A stretch of DNA of 62,520 nucleotides from Kiritimatiellia bacterium (GCA_016295275.1 JAEDLN010000002.1:1-62520); one strand, 5' to 3'; positions 25,463 through 34,894 are shown, counted from the stretch's first letter. A program made the numbers and translations. The notes: generated from the letters alone by a model not told the origin.

Positions 25463-27547
25463 ATGACAGAACAACAAGAATGGACACTCCTGCCATCAGA
25501 CGTATTGCGTGGCGTGGCAACACGAAAAGACGGCAGAGTCCGGATTTCTCCCGATAACGATGGTATTGTTGAAATCCAGTTGGCAAAGGGCGATCTTGTC
25601 CAACAGTTTTCCCAATACCAATTTTTCGTTTTCATCATTCATGTGGAGATGGATGCCATGGTGGTTTCCGAATTCAATTTTTATCATCATGGCAACGAAA
25701 AACCGTCAAATGTCCTAACCTATCAGCTGATTCCATCTCATTCTGTGACGATTCCTGTACGCTTTCAGGATCTGAGGTCTGAAAAACTGTATTTGCAGAC
25801 AATGCCGGGAATGCTAAAGGCAAAATGCAAAGGGTTGCCATCTTCGATAATGGAGATGGAACGGGTTTCGCTGGTTATTTCATCCCCCTATTGTACTACG
25901 TTTAGATGGGTTGATATTGAAAAATGCTATCTTACGAACAAGCTGCCTTCTATAAACGTAACGGGAGAGCAGATGGTGGACGAGTTCGGGCAATGGATGC
26001 AGAAAGAATGGGAAGGCAAAATTCATTCGGAGAAGGAGCTAATCTCTTTTCTGCAAGCAGAGTACAAAGCGGCGATAGAAAACGGAAACTATCCGGATGG
26101 ATTCAGTCCATACGGAGGCTTTCTGAAAAAGAAATTCGCCAAAACCGGTTTCTTTCATATCCTGAAAACGAACAATAGGTGGTGGTTGGTCGATCCTGAT
26201 GGATACGGATTCTTTTCGAATGGAATCTGCTACGGTTCTAGGATGGGTGTTCATGGGTTTGTCGATGGCATGGAAAATCTGTTTTCCTGGCTTCCAAAGG
26301 ATTCGGACGACATTTTTGCGGAGGCGTGGACGAAAGCCGAATCGATTCCGGAATATGTCAAAAGAAATGGCAAAGGCACAGGCATAAACCGCAACATGTT
26401 TAATTTTGCCAGAGCCAACATGATTCGTGCCTTTGGGAAGGAACATTGGTGGGACGCATGGCATACGATCAACATAGCACGACTCAAGCGATGGGGATTT
26501 AATACCATTGGCATTGGCGTCAATCAATATATGGATGAAAACGTTCTTGAATATCTTAAACGAGCAAAGATTCCATTTGTCTGGACATTGAAACACTTCC
26601 CTTTGACAAAAGAGCGCATCTTTCGTGATTTTCCGGATGTTTATTCCGATGAATATCGCGAAAAAGCCCGTATTTTTGCAGAAGAACAGTTAACGCCATT
26701 TGTTGGCAACCCTTATTTGATTGGCTATTTTATTACCAACGAACCGGAATGGCGATTTCAGAATATTAATTTGGCGGAGCGTACTTTTGCGCATCCACAG
26801 CTTTTGGATAGCAAGGTGTTTTTGATCCAAACCTTGAAAAAGAAATATGGCAGTATTGAGGCGCTTAACAGAGCATGGAAGACATCGTTTAGCGGTTTTC
26901 TCGCCCTGCAAGAGCCGATGGAAAGTCCGGAGAACCTATCGGAAGATGCGATGAAAGACATGTGCGAGCTTCACGATATGTTGCTCCATCAGTATGAAAG
27001 AGTTGTTCATGAGGAATTGAGAAAAGTAGATCGAGAACACTTGGATCTTGGGATGCGCTATGCCTATGGAGGTAAAAGCGTCATGGGAGGGTGCAAGGAG
27101 CACGACGTTTTTTCATTCAACTGTTACTCGATCAGCCCCGAAAATCAGTTACAGACATGCAGTGCCGTAGCGGATATGCCGATGCTAATTGGAGAATGGC
27201 ATATAGGGGGTTCAAATCAAGGGAAGCTTTCCGGCGGTCTTTTATTCTCGCCAAATCAGGAAGAGAGGGGGAAAGCGATGGCGTACTATTTGCAGAGGGC
27301 TCTATCTCATCCCAATTGTATTGGAGCCCACTATTTCGAATGGAACGACCAGCCTCTTCTCGGACGTTTTGATGGAGAATGTATGGGACATGGTTTGATT
27401 GACATTTGCAATCGCCCATATGAAAAAACGATTGAACATATTAGAAGGACAAATCGAGTTATGTATGACTTTGTAGAAGGCAAAAGGAGCGTATCGGAGC
27501 CCATTGCACAGGTTGTCGATGTCCTACATAAAAAACGGACGTTCTAG
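25463..27547 (+). CDS. Clan GH-A glycoside hydrolase, GH50 (beta-agarase)-like
   Basis: The 694-residue protein has an N-terminal beta-sandwich region (to about residue 190) and a TIM-barrel catalytic part. Features shared with GH50/agarase-type enzymes are RWWLVDPDGYGFFSNGI at the start of the barrel, the acid/base glutamate in TNEPEWRF and the nucleophile glutamate in MLIGEWHIGG. LKRWGFNTIGIG is the typical beta2 strand. No signal peptide is found. Neighbours are the SGNH lipoprotein and the M14-CapA fusion, so it belongs to the accessory glycan region. Given the likely gut habitat, the real substrate may be a galactose- or other beta-linked polymer rather than agarose. Confidence 0.75.
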   Translation: MTEQQEWTLLPSDVLRGVATRKDGRVRISPDNDGIVEIQLAKGDLVQQFSQYQFFVFIIHVEMDAMVVSEFNFYHHGNEKPSNVLTYQLIPSHSVTIPVRFQDLRSEKLYLQTMPGMLKAKCKGLPSSIMEMERVSLVISSPYCTTFRWVDIEKCYLTNKLPSINVTGEQMVDEFGQWMQKEWEGKIHSEKELISFLQAEYKAAIENGNYPDGFSPYGGFLKKKFAKTGFFHILKTNNRWWLVDPDGYGFFSNGICYGSRMGVHGFVDGMENLFSWLPKDSDDIFAEAWTKAESIPEYVKRNGKGTGINRNMFNFARANMIRAFGKEHWWDAWHTINIARLKRWGFNTIGIGVNQYMDENVLEYLKRAKIPFVWTLKHFPLTKERIFRDFPDVYSDEYREKARIFAEEQLTPFVGNPYLIGYFITNEPEWRFQNINLAERTFAHPQLLDSKVFLIQTLKKKYGSIEALNRAWKTSFSGFLALQEPMESPENLSEDAMKDMCELHDMLLHQYERVVHEELRKVDREHLDLGMRYAYGGKSVMGGCKEHDVFSFNCYSISPENQLQTCSAVADMPMLIGEWHIGGSNQGKLSGGLLFSPNQEERGKAMAYYLQRALSHPNCIGAHYFEWNDQPLLGRFDGECMGHGLIDICNRPYEKTIEHIRRTNRVMYDFVEGKRSVSEPIAQVVDVLHKKRTF

Positions 27548-27856
27548 CTTTATCAGCAAAGAAAGCAGACTTCATATTTGACCAATGTCGTCTATGTCGT
27601 TTTCGAACGACGCTTATCCAAGGCAATCACGACCTTTCATGTCGTTCTGGGAAATCGGAACAGACAAGGGTATTTTCGGCTTGCGGGGTATTTTTCCGTA
27701 TCATGTTTACGATACGGGTAAGACAGGTTTGGCTTTTTCGGATCGATCTGCATTGACCCCCTTTGCTGTCGATCTTCGCTCAATGACGCGTTATTCTTCA
27801 AACCGAAAAGTGAAAATGTTCCCCTTCCCCGTTCGGAATGGGAAATGAAAGCATTG

Positions 27857-30088
27857 TCAGAAAGGATTCTTGTACTCAAACCGGCAAACGGGAAGATCAT
27901 ACTCAGGTTTGAGAGCAATAGCCTCATCTTGTGAAAGGTCGAGGAAGGAGCGGACGGCGTTTTGCAGTCTTTTGGACAGAGCGTTCCGTTGATGGGGCGA
28001 AGTGGCATTTTCAATGAGATGATAGAGAGGCGTAATGGAGACGTCATTATCATCTGTGCGGCTGCAGTGAAGAATCTTAAAAGAAGCTTTGACAAAGGCG
28101 ATCTTTCCGTTTTCATTGCGTGAAAAAACAGGACGCACCATCACCGAATCGAACTCCGGTTCAGTCGTTTGCGCATCTACCGAAAGACTCGGAATCGCAA
28201 ACAGATTTCCCAAACCGTAGAATACAGGATGACCATCCATCCATGCGAACTTGCGAATAAAACCAGATTGGTTGCAAAAGATCATGTCTGCACCGGCATC
28301 AAGCAAGGAACGAATGAACGATTCAAGGTGAGCGTTCGAATTTTTCGTGTCCATGCCATCCGTTTGAAGAAGCGCAACAACATATTCTGCACCGGCATTT
28401 CGGGCGTCAACGATCCTCGCCCTAATGTCTGACGATAGCTCAGCCTTCTCATGTGGGTTGAACACGTTTGCAACGAAAGACTCTTGAGGGCCAAGAGGAG
28501 CGGAAAAGCCGAATGCAGAAGCGACAAATGCGATGCGGAATCCATTAACGTATCGGATAAGTGGCTTGTTATGCTCCTCAAGCGATCGGAATGTTCCTGT
28601 ATGTTCAATACCAAGCCGATCGAGCATATCAAGTGTTTTGACCGTTCCGCCGATCTCATTCTCCAGACAATGGTCCGGAGCAGTTGAAACGAGCAAAAAG
28701 CCTTTGTTATCGATTGCTTCGGCAAAAGTCGAAAGCGAATGATCGAAAGCAAAAGAGCAGCATTTTTCCGTTTTCGGAATGGCGGAAGAGGTCAAGAGAT
28801 GCGACACGCAGCAATCAACCGATTGAAGTTCAGAAGAAATCCGACTGAACAATTGTATGCTCTCGCAAACCCGCTCCCGATTCGAATCGATGGAATCAAA
28901 TTCAGAAGTCGGCCCAAGAGCTCCTGTCAAACAGAGAGTTGCGGTATCAGATTGCCTGTCTCGGTAGCACTTGAGTCCAAACTCATAAGCGGCATGTGCG
29001 ATGGAAGCTCCGTAGCGGAGAAAGCTACGCCGTGTCATGGTTGTTTCGCCAAAATTTGCAAAAGGAATCTCAATTGTACAGGCAAGACGAACAAATGAAT
29101 GGTGGGCATTGCCGTTCGCAAGACCTTTTCCATAACTAGGGCCCGTCCCGTGGTTTCGCGTGCAATTCCAAGAAACACCCCAACGGACTTTGTTGCTATC
29201 GCGAAAGGGAGCTTCGGGAGTAGAGTATTTTTGCAGCAGACGTGATAAACGGGCGATTTCCGCCTGAAATCGAGGAACGGCATTTTCAACGATATAGCTT
29301 TGTTCGTTGGTACTTCCGAAACGAATCCAAGGACAATGCAGATCCAGAAGAAGAAAGGGCTTTTCTCGTTCTATGAGTTCGCGAATCGCGCGAGTTTCCG
29401 GATAAATGGAATCGCCATAATAGTCACGTCCGTGGTCACGGGGAACTCTCCCCTTCCCTTGGTCGCCATCTTCAACGCCGTCCTTATCAACGAAAGGAAC
29501 AACAAATAGGGAGAATTCCCGACGAAAAGCATTGCCAAAATCGTTATCGGAAAGAACGGCTCGAAGAAAACCTTCAAGAGCGTGTGTTGCAGCCATTTCT
29601 TGGCAGTGATGCCGGGATGTGAGAAGAATGGCGTGATGAGGATTTCCCTCACGTATCGTAACAAGTTCGACGGAACGACCTTTCCTGCTGTTGCAGAGAC
29701 TTTCGAAATGAAATGCGGGATGGTGTGAAAACTCGTTGGAAAACCGATCAAAATCCCCTTGTAGATAAGGAATGGCCTGGCAAAACCATACCTCTTGAGG
29801 TTGTTCGCAGTCGTATGAGAATTCTTGCGTTTCCGGATAGAATTCGTCTGAAAGCCAGTACCAAGATTTCCCTTGATCCAGACTGATTGCGGCACTTCTG
29901 GTTCCAATTTTATTGGGGTGTTCAAAACGGAATGTATAATGTCCGGGCTTGTCGAAAATAGCCTTAAATTTCCAGTAAAACCATTCCTGTGCCGAATCCC
30001 GTTGTTCTTCGGAGAGAAGAAAACTGTATTCTTCTTGCTTGATTACACGGATATTTCCCGCAGGAAGATCGTTTGAAATCGTTGTCAT
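27857..30088 (-). CDS. Fusion of M14-type metallocarboxypeptidase and CapA/PgsA-like domain
   Basis: This 743-residue protein has two parts. Residues 1-375 look like an M14 zinc carboxypeptidase preceded by a beta-sandwich, as in cytosolic (AGBL-type) carboxypeptidases. Candidate zinc ligands are His161 and Glu164 (HCQE) and His251 (LDLHCP); the substrate loop is DKDGVEDGDQGKGR; the catalytic Glu340 is in TIEIPF. Residues 380-743 resemble the poly-gamma-glutamate synthesis protein CapA/PgsA: TVKTLDMLDRLGIEHTGTF, NGFRIAFVASAFG, LLDAGADMIFCNQ and HPVFYGLGNLF. However, the metal-binding residues of active CapA relatives (HxH and NH type) are replaced, so that part may only bind ligand. No signal peptide is present. 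The function is unknown; cleavage of glutamyl chains is a hypothesis. It converges on the GH50-like gene. Confidence 0.75.
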   Translation of the reverse strand: MTTISNDLPAGNIRVIKQEEYSFLLSEEQRDSAQEWFYWKFKAIFDKPGHYTFRFEHPNKIGTRSAAISLDQGKSWYWLSDEFYPETQEFSYDCEQPQEVWFCQAIPYLQGDFDRFSNEFSHHPAFHFESLCNSRKGRSVELVTIREGNPHHAILLTSRHHCQEMAATHALEGFLRAVLSDNDFGNAFRREFSLFVVPFVDKDGVEDGDQGKGRVPRDHGRDYYGDSIYPETRAIRELIEREKPFLLLDLHCPWIRFGSTNEQSYIVENAVPRFQAEIARLSRLLQKYSTPEAPFRDSNKVRWGVSWNCTRNHGTGPSYGKGLANGNAHHSFVRLACTIEIPFANFGETTMTRRSFLRYGASIAHAAYEFGLKCYRDRQSDTATLCLTGALGPTSEFDSIDSNRERVCESIQLFSRISSELQSVDCCVSHLLTSSAIPKTEKCCSFAFDHSLSTFAEAIDNKGFLLVSTAPDHCLENEIGGTVKTLDMLDRLGIEHTGTFRSLEEHNKPLIRYVNGFRIAFVASAFGFSAPLGPQESFVANVFNPHEKAELSSDIRARIVDARNAGAEYVVALLQTDGMDTKNSNAHLESFIRSLLDAGADMIFCNQSGFIRKFAWMDGHPVFYGLGNLFAIPSLSVDAQTTEPEFDSVMVRPVFSRNENGKIAFVKASFKILHCSRTDDNDVSITPLYHLIENATSPHQRNALSKRLQNAVRSFLDLSQDEAIALKPEYDLPVCRFEYKNPF

Positions 30089-30214
30089 GGAAACTAATTG
30101 AACGAAAAGCGCGAATGGAATATATGGTCGGAAATGCGTCTATCTGGGAAAGTCCGAATACTGCCGTTATTCAAAAAGGCGCGATGTCCTTTCCCTTCGG
30201 AAACGATTGAGGAA

Positions 30215-30249
30215 AAGGGGAGGAAATTCGCAAGGAATTCCCTCCCCTT
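30215..30249 (-). terminator. Terminator of the hydrogenase operon
   Basis: A 15-bp stem with one mismatch (AAGGGGAGG on the left arm) and a 5-base loop lies 24 bases after the hndD stop; on the minus strand it is followed by TTTTCC. Confidence 0.75.
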
Positions 30250-30272
30250 CCAATTACTTGCATTCGCAAGCG

Positions 30273-32075
30273 TTAGTTCGCGTATGGTTGCCGTTGCGAA
30301 TAGGTCGTATGCAAGAGGTGATGCGACTTTTCGCAGAGAGGAGCTTCGAGATAGGAAGAGTAGAGTGTTTTGATTTCAGGATTCTCATGAGACAGACGGA
30401 CGGTGCACCGTTCGTCATCGGTCATGAGACCTTTCGTACGGTTTGCACGAACCTCATCGGTTGTGCCGTACGGCTGACCGCCACCGCCAATACAACCGCC
30501 GCGGCAAGCCATAACCTCGACAAAATCATAGCGAGGCTTGACGCCTGCTGCACGATCGGAACGAATTTGCTCTAGAACCGGTTCAACATTAGACAATTGA
30601 TGAACCACGGCTACCTTGACATCGACCTTTGTACCATCCTTTTTGGGAATGGTGATGGTCGCTTCTTTGATGCCCTCCATCGTACGAATGTCCTTGAACT
30701 CAAGAACAGGAGGCGTTGCTTCTCCGCTGACAACGCAATAGGCAGTACGAAGAGCAGCTTCCATGACACCGCCTGTGAAGCCGAAGATCGTTCCCGCACC
30801 CGAATAGGTTCCAAGCAGAGAATCGACAGGCTCTTCCGGAAGGGCGGAAGGATCAATGCCGAATGTCTTGCACATACGGGCAAGCTCGCGAGTCGTAAGC
30901 ACGACATCGGTATCCTGCTGACCGCTTGCGGCCATTTCCTTCGAGCGCTTGATTTCCCACTTCTTTGCCGTGCAAGGCATGATAGCGACAACGAAGATAT
31001 CTTTTGGATCGATGCCTTCCCTCTCGGCGAAATATGTCTTGATGAGCGCGGACTCGATCTGCATCGGAGATTTGGTTGTCGAAAGGTTCTCCAGGAAATC
31101 GGGAGCATATTTCTCGCACCAATCCACCCAGCCGGGGCAGCAAGAGGTGAACTGCGGCATGGCTCCCTTTCCGTTCAGACGCTCGATGAACTCAAAGCCC
31201 TCTTCCATGATGGTAGCATCCGCTCCGAAGTTCGTATCGAAGACTTTCTTGTATCCCATGGCACGAAGTGCGGCATACAATTGTCCGGTAACGATCGAAC
31301 CAGAAGGCAGACCGAATTCCTCCCCGAGTGCCACACGAACGGATGGTGCCATTTGAACGACGCAATACTTCGAAGGGTCTTGAAGAGCTTTTGCGACTCG
31401 AATCGTATCATCCTTTTCAAAGATGGCGCCAACCGGGCAATGTGTTATGCACTGACCGCAACGAACACAAGGAGAATTCGTTAACGAGGCGTCGGCGGCG
31501 GGTTTCATGAGCGTCTTTTCACCGCGACCGATAAATTCAAGAGCCCATACGTCTTGCATGTGTTGGCAGACCTCTACGCAACGACCGCATTTGATGCATT
31601 TGCGGGGATCCAAGACGATAGAGCAAGAGGATGCGTCTGGAGTCGCAACCGAAACCTCTGTTGGAAACGGAACATTTAAGATGCCAAATGCGGCTGCCAT
31701 GCTCTGCAGTTCACAAGACCCGTTACGACGGCACTGGAGGCATTCATTCGGATGATTCGCAAGAATCAGCTCCAAAACGGTCTTCCTAACGGCGGAAATT
31801 TCCGGATCATGTGTGATGATCTTCATTCCCTCCGTAGCTTCGGTACAACAAGCGCGTAACATTTTGGGAGAGACAACGAGCTTGGAAGGATCCTTGCGAT
31901 CGGGGACAAGCTGACGGCAAATGCAGAGGCCGCAGGCTGCACCCGGCTTGAGATCCGGATGATAGCAGAGATTCGGAATATTGATTCCGGCGGCACGAGC
32001 CGCATTCAGCAAGTTAGTACCTTGAGGCACTTCAACACTCTTGCCATTGATTTCAAGATGAATCATGTTTGCCAT
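30273..32075 (-). CDS. hndD: [FeFe]-hydrogenase catalytic subunit (HndD/HydA type)
   Basis: The 600-residue subunit reduces protons to H2 or the reverse. The N-terminus has a [2Fe-2S] domain (CYHPDLKPGAACGLC) and the His-Cys3 [4Fe-4S] site (HPNECLQCRRNGSC), then two [4Fe-4S] clusters (CIKCGRCVEVCQ, CVRCGQCITHCP). The H-cluster motifs are all present: TSCCPGW (with the proton-relay cysteine), MPCTAKKWE and MACRGGCIGGGGQP. The small-subunit-like tail after them ends near SHHLLHTTYS. This is the M3-type, NADP-reducing or electron-bifurcating form. It is the last gene of the operon, 21 bases after hndC. Confidence 0.96.
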   Translation of the reverse strand: MANMIHLEINGKSVEVPQGTNLLNAARAAGINIPNLCYHPDLKPGAACGLCICRQLVPDRKDPSKLVVSPKMLRACCTEATEGMKIITHDPEISAVRKTVLELILANHPNECLQCRRNGSCELQSMAAAFGILNVPFPTEVSVATPDASSCSIVLDPRKCIKCGRCVEVCQHMQDVWALEFIGRGEKTLMKPAADASLTNSPCVRCGQCITHCPVGAIFEKDDTIRVAKALQDPSKYCVVQMAPSVRVALGEEFGLPSGSIVTGQLYAALRAMGYKKVFDTNFGADATIMEEGFEFIERLNGKGAMPQFTSCCPGWVDWCEKYAPDFLENLSTTKSPMQIESALIKTYFAEREGIDPKDIFVVAIMPCTAKKWEIKRSKEMAASGQQDTDVVLTTRELARMCKTFGIDPSALPEEPVDSLLGTYSGAGTIFGFTGGVMEAALRTAYCVVSGEATPPVLEFKDIRTMEGIKEATITIPKKDGTKVDVKVAVVHQLSNVEPVLEQIRSDRAAGVKPRYDFVEVMACRGGCIGGGGQPYGTTDEVRANRTKGLMTDDERCTVRLSHENPEIKTLYSSYLEAPLCEKSHHLLHTTYSQRQPYAN

Positions 32076-32096
32076 GGTAAAATCCTTTTCGCTAAA

Positions 32097-33899
32097 TTAG
32101 GAACGGACAATCGCGCCAAAACGGCAGTTTGTAAAGCAAACACCGCACTTTACGCACTTGTCCTGATCGATGGAATGAGGCTGACGAACCGTTCCGATAA
32201 TGGCACCGGCCGGGCAGTTCTTTGCGCAGAGCGTGCACCCCTTGCACTTGTCGGCGATAATCGAGAAGCTCGTCAACTTCCGGCACTTGTGCGCACGACA
32301 CTTTTTTTCCTTCACATGTTCGACGTACTCATCCATGAAGTAGCGCATTGAGGAGGCGACCGGATTGGAAGCCGTTTGACCGAGTCCGCAAAGCGACGCT
32401 CGATTCATGGCATCGCAAATCTTTTTCATGCTATCGAGGTCACCCATCTTGGCTTTCCCCTCGGAGATATTATTGAGATAGGTGAGGAGCTTGCGCCCGC
32501 CGATTCGGCAAGGCATGCACTTTCCACACGATTCATCAACCGTAAATCCAAGGTAAAACTTGGCGATATCGATAATGCAGTCCGTATCGTCCATGACGAT
32601 CATACCGCCAGAGCCCATGATCGATCCAAGTTTGGCAAGCGAACCATAATCGATAGGCGTGTCCAAATAATCAGGAGGAATCATGCCACCGGAAGGACCG
32701 CCTGTCTGGACAGCCTTGAGTTCATGGCCGTCGGGAATGCCTCCGCCAATATCGTAGATGATTTCGCGGAGCGTTGTCCCCATAGGAACCTCAACGAGAC
32801 CGGAGTTGCAAACCTTACCCGTCAATGCAAAAACCTTTGTGCCGTGCGTGTCGGCCGTTCCAATTCCGGCAAACCATTCCCAACCATTGCGGATAATGTT
32901 GGCAATATTGGCTAGCGTTTCCACATTGTTGATTACGGTCGGACACTGCCAAAGCCCCTTCACGGCAGGGAATGGAGGACGGGGGCGCGGCATACCGCGT
33001 TCACCTTCAATCGACTGAAGAAGTGCCGTTTCCTCACCGCAAACAAAGGCGCCCGCGCCTAAACGCAGTTCAATGTCAAAATCAAAGCCGGTTCCCAGAA
33101 TATCCTTTCCGAGGAGTCCTAATTCGCGGGCCTGCCGAATCGCAACCTGAAGACGCTGAATGGCAAGTGGATACTCTGCACGAACATAGATATAGCCTTG
33201 ATCCGCACCGATAGCGTAGCCGGCAATCATCATGCCTTCCAAAACGGCATGGGGATCGCCTTCCAAGGTCGAACGGTTCATGTAGGCGCCCGGATCACCT
33301 TCATCCGCATTGCAAACCATGTACTTTTTACCCTTGGGTTGGCTAGCGGCAAACTTCCACTTGAGCCCCGTTGGGAATCCGGCACCGCCGCGACCGCGAA
33401 GACCGGATTTGGTAATGACATCCACGACGTCTTCGGGTTTCATGGAAGTGAGGACCTTCTCAATTGCCGCATAACCATCGCGTCCGATGTAGTCGGAGAT
33501 TTGTTCCGGGTCAATGAAGCCGCAGTTGCGCAACACAACACGAACCTGCTTCTGGTAGAACGGAATTCCCACCGTTCCGGTAAGGCTTTTTCCTTGTTCG
33601 TGATTGTAAAGCAAGCGGTCAATGACACGCCCCTTCACGAGATGCTCGTTCACGATTTCCTTGGCATCTTCCGGTTTTACTTCTACATAGAAGGTGTTTT
33701 CGGGCAAGACTTTGACAATCGGTCCCTTTTCGCAGAAACCAAGACATCCGGTACGAATGAGTTGGATATCCTTCGAGATGCCGGGAACTTGAAGTTCCGC
33801 TTCGACAAGCTCTTTCTTGAGTTCTTCGGCAATCTCGTCTGCGCGACCGGAATTGCAAGCCGTACCGCCGCAAATCAAAACATACTGTTTGAAAGCCAT
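32097..33899 (-). CDS. hndC: Hydrogenase NuoF-like subunit (HndC/HydB)
   Basis: The 600-residue flavoprotein takes electrons to or from NAD(P) and, in bifurcating enzymes, splits them with ferredoxin. It has an N-terminal thioredoxin-like [2Fe-2S] domain (ICGGTACNSG ... TGCLGFCEKGP), the NuoF core with the FMN/NAD loop GLRGRGGAGFPTGLKW, the [4Fe-4S] motif SCGKCMPCRIGG, and a C-terminal ferredoxin domain with two clusters (CKGCTLCAKNCPAG and CVKCGVCFTNCRFG). Length and domain order match HndC/HydB exactly. It is 13 bases after the hndB homologue. Confidence 0.95.
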   Translation of the reverse strand: MAFKQYVLICGGTACNSGRADEIAEELKKELVEAELQVPGISKDIQLIRTGCLGFCEKGPIVKVLPENTFYVEVKPEDAKEIVNEHLVKGRVIDRLLYNHEQGKSLTGTVGIPFYQKQVRVVLRNCGFIDPEQISDYIGRDGYAAIEKVLTSMKPEDVVDVITKSGLRGRGGAGFPTGLKWKFAASQPKGKKYMVCNADEGDPGAYMNRSTLEGDPHAVLEGMMIAGYAIGADQGYIYVRAEYPLAIQRLQVAIRQARELGLLGKDILGTGFDFDIELRLGAGAFVCGEETALLQSIEGERGMPRPRPPFPAVKGLWQCPTVINNVETLANIANIIRNGWEWFAGIGTADTHGTKVFALTGKVCNSGLVEVPMGTTLREIIYDIGGGIPDGHELKAVQTGGPSGGMIPPDYLDTPIDYGSLAKLGSIMGSGGMIVMDDTDCIIDIAKFYLGFTVDESCGKCMPCRIGGRKLLTYLNNISEGKAKMGDLDSMKKICDAMNRASLCGLGQTASNPVASSMRYFMDEYVEHVKEKKCRAHKCRKLTSFSIIADKCKGCTLCAKNCPAGAIIGTVRQPHSIDQDKCVKCGVCFTNCRFGAIVRS

Positions 33900-33912
33900 G
33901 GTTCAATCCTCG

Positions 33913-34281
33913 TTAGTTTTTGACCAAATGATCGGTTAAGACCGTGCGTCCAAGCACATGCTTCTCTAAGATTTGAGTCGCAAGCGCCTCGTCAACATGC
34001 CCATACAGAGCCGGTTCCATTCCTTCTACAACCACCTCGACGGTTGGCTCGAAATCTGGATGCCCCATGGCGCCGCTTTGCCGTACCATGACCTCAACCA
34101 GTTGTTTTTCGGCAACCAAATCGCAAAGGACATTGAAGACCTTTTTAGCGCCTTTTGCAAGACCTGTAGTCCCCATGCCAACGACGATCTGCGCCGTTTT
34201 GTTATCCGAATCGCGTAATTCCACCGTTACGCGATGTTCATCGCGCATCCGACGAAGTTCTTCAAGAGTGAGTTTGCTCAT
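33913..34281 (-). CDS. hndB: HndB-like thioredoxin-fold subunit lacking all cysteines
   Basis: The 122-residue protein is by position and sequence the HndB-type small subunit of the hydrogenase. Homologues bind a [2Fe-2S] cluster with cysteines at GTCG and near TGCxGxC. Here these places read VGMGTTGLAKGA and QSGAMGHPDF, and no cysteine at all remains in the protein. The fold is otherwise conserved (PTVEVVVEGMEPALYGHVD, LEKHVLGRTV). It may keep only a structural role, or the electron path may bypass it. Gaps to neighbours are 13 and 33 bases. Confidence 0.85.
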   Translation of the reverse strand: MSKLTLEELRRMRDEHRVTVELRDSDNKTAQIVVGMGTTGLAKGAKKVFNVLCDLVAEKQLVEVMVRQSGAMGHPDFEPTVEVVVEGMEPALYGHVDEALATQILEKHVLGRTVLTDHLVKN

Positions 34282-34314
34282 CTGTAGATTCCTAATGTTT
34301 CTTTCAAAAAAGTG

Positions 34315-34842
34315 TCAAATAACCAACGTTTCTTCCCATCGGGCAATTTCAGTTTTGACATGCAACGGGCTATTTTGTCGGGAGGATAAACCAGTCTGGA
34401 AGTTGATTTGATAGCCTATCTGCCTGCGGTGATGTGTCAAGCGAAAGGAGCATGTTTCGGTTCCGGAGCAAAGCAACAATCCCAATTCAGCAAGGTTGCC
34501 AACGGGAAGAGCATCTGGACGTCTAGGATCAAACGTGACCATGATCTCCGTCCGCAAACCGGGTTCGCTTTTTATGTTTACGGTTCCCTCGACATCAAAA
34601 ACGGCCGCCTCCAGCAATGCAAGACCAAGACCAGTCCGGCGCTCCGGATGCTTGCAAGAATCGGTTCGGAAAGGATCGAAACAATTACGTACATCTTCCG
34701 CACACATTCCTTTGCCATCATCCAACACCCTCAACAACGTGTTGTCGGGATGCTCTTCCAAGAGAAGATCGACCTTCTTTGCACCGGCCTCGATAGCATT
34801 GTTTACGAGCTCGAGGACATAATCGCAAAGTGTTTCGTGCAT
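34315..34842 (-). CDS. GHKL ATPase-domain protein in the hydrogenase operon
   Basis: The 175-residue protein has only the ATP-binding domain of histidine kinases/anti-sigma factors: N box ELVNNAIEAGA, G1 box DDGKGM, G2 box TGLGLALLEA. There is no phosphoacceptor His domain, no sensor and no membrane helix. Similar ATPases sit between hydC and hydB in hydrogenase operons of other anaerobes, so the association is known but the role is not. The start at 34842 (MHETLCDYV) is chosen from homology; the open frame extends to 34926 and into hndA. Confidence 0.85.
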   Translation of the reverse strand: MHETLCDYVLELVNNAIEAGAKKVDLLLEEHPDNTLLRVLDDGKGMCAEDVRNCFDPFRTDSCKHPERRTGLGLALLEAAVFDVEGTVNIKSEPGLRTEIMVTFDPRRPDALPVGNLAELGLLLCSGTETCSFRLTHHRRQIGYQINFQTGLSSRQNSPLHVKTEIARWEETLVI

Positions 34843-34894
34843 TGAGAAGAACCGAACATCCTTGACCAAGACAAAGCCGATGGAACAGGAAGCG

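Noticed and set aside
27585..27848. Open frame of 87 codons between the convergent GH50-like and M14-CapA genes
   Set aside because: No ribosome binding site, no motif and biased shadow-like composition.
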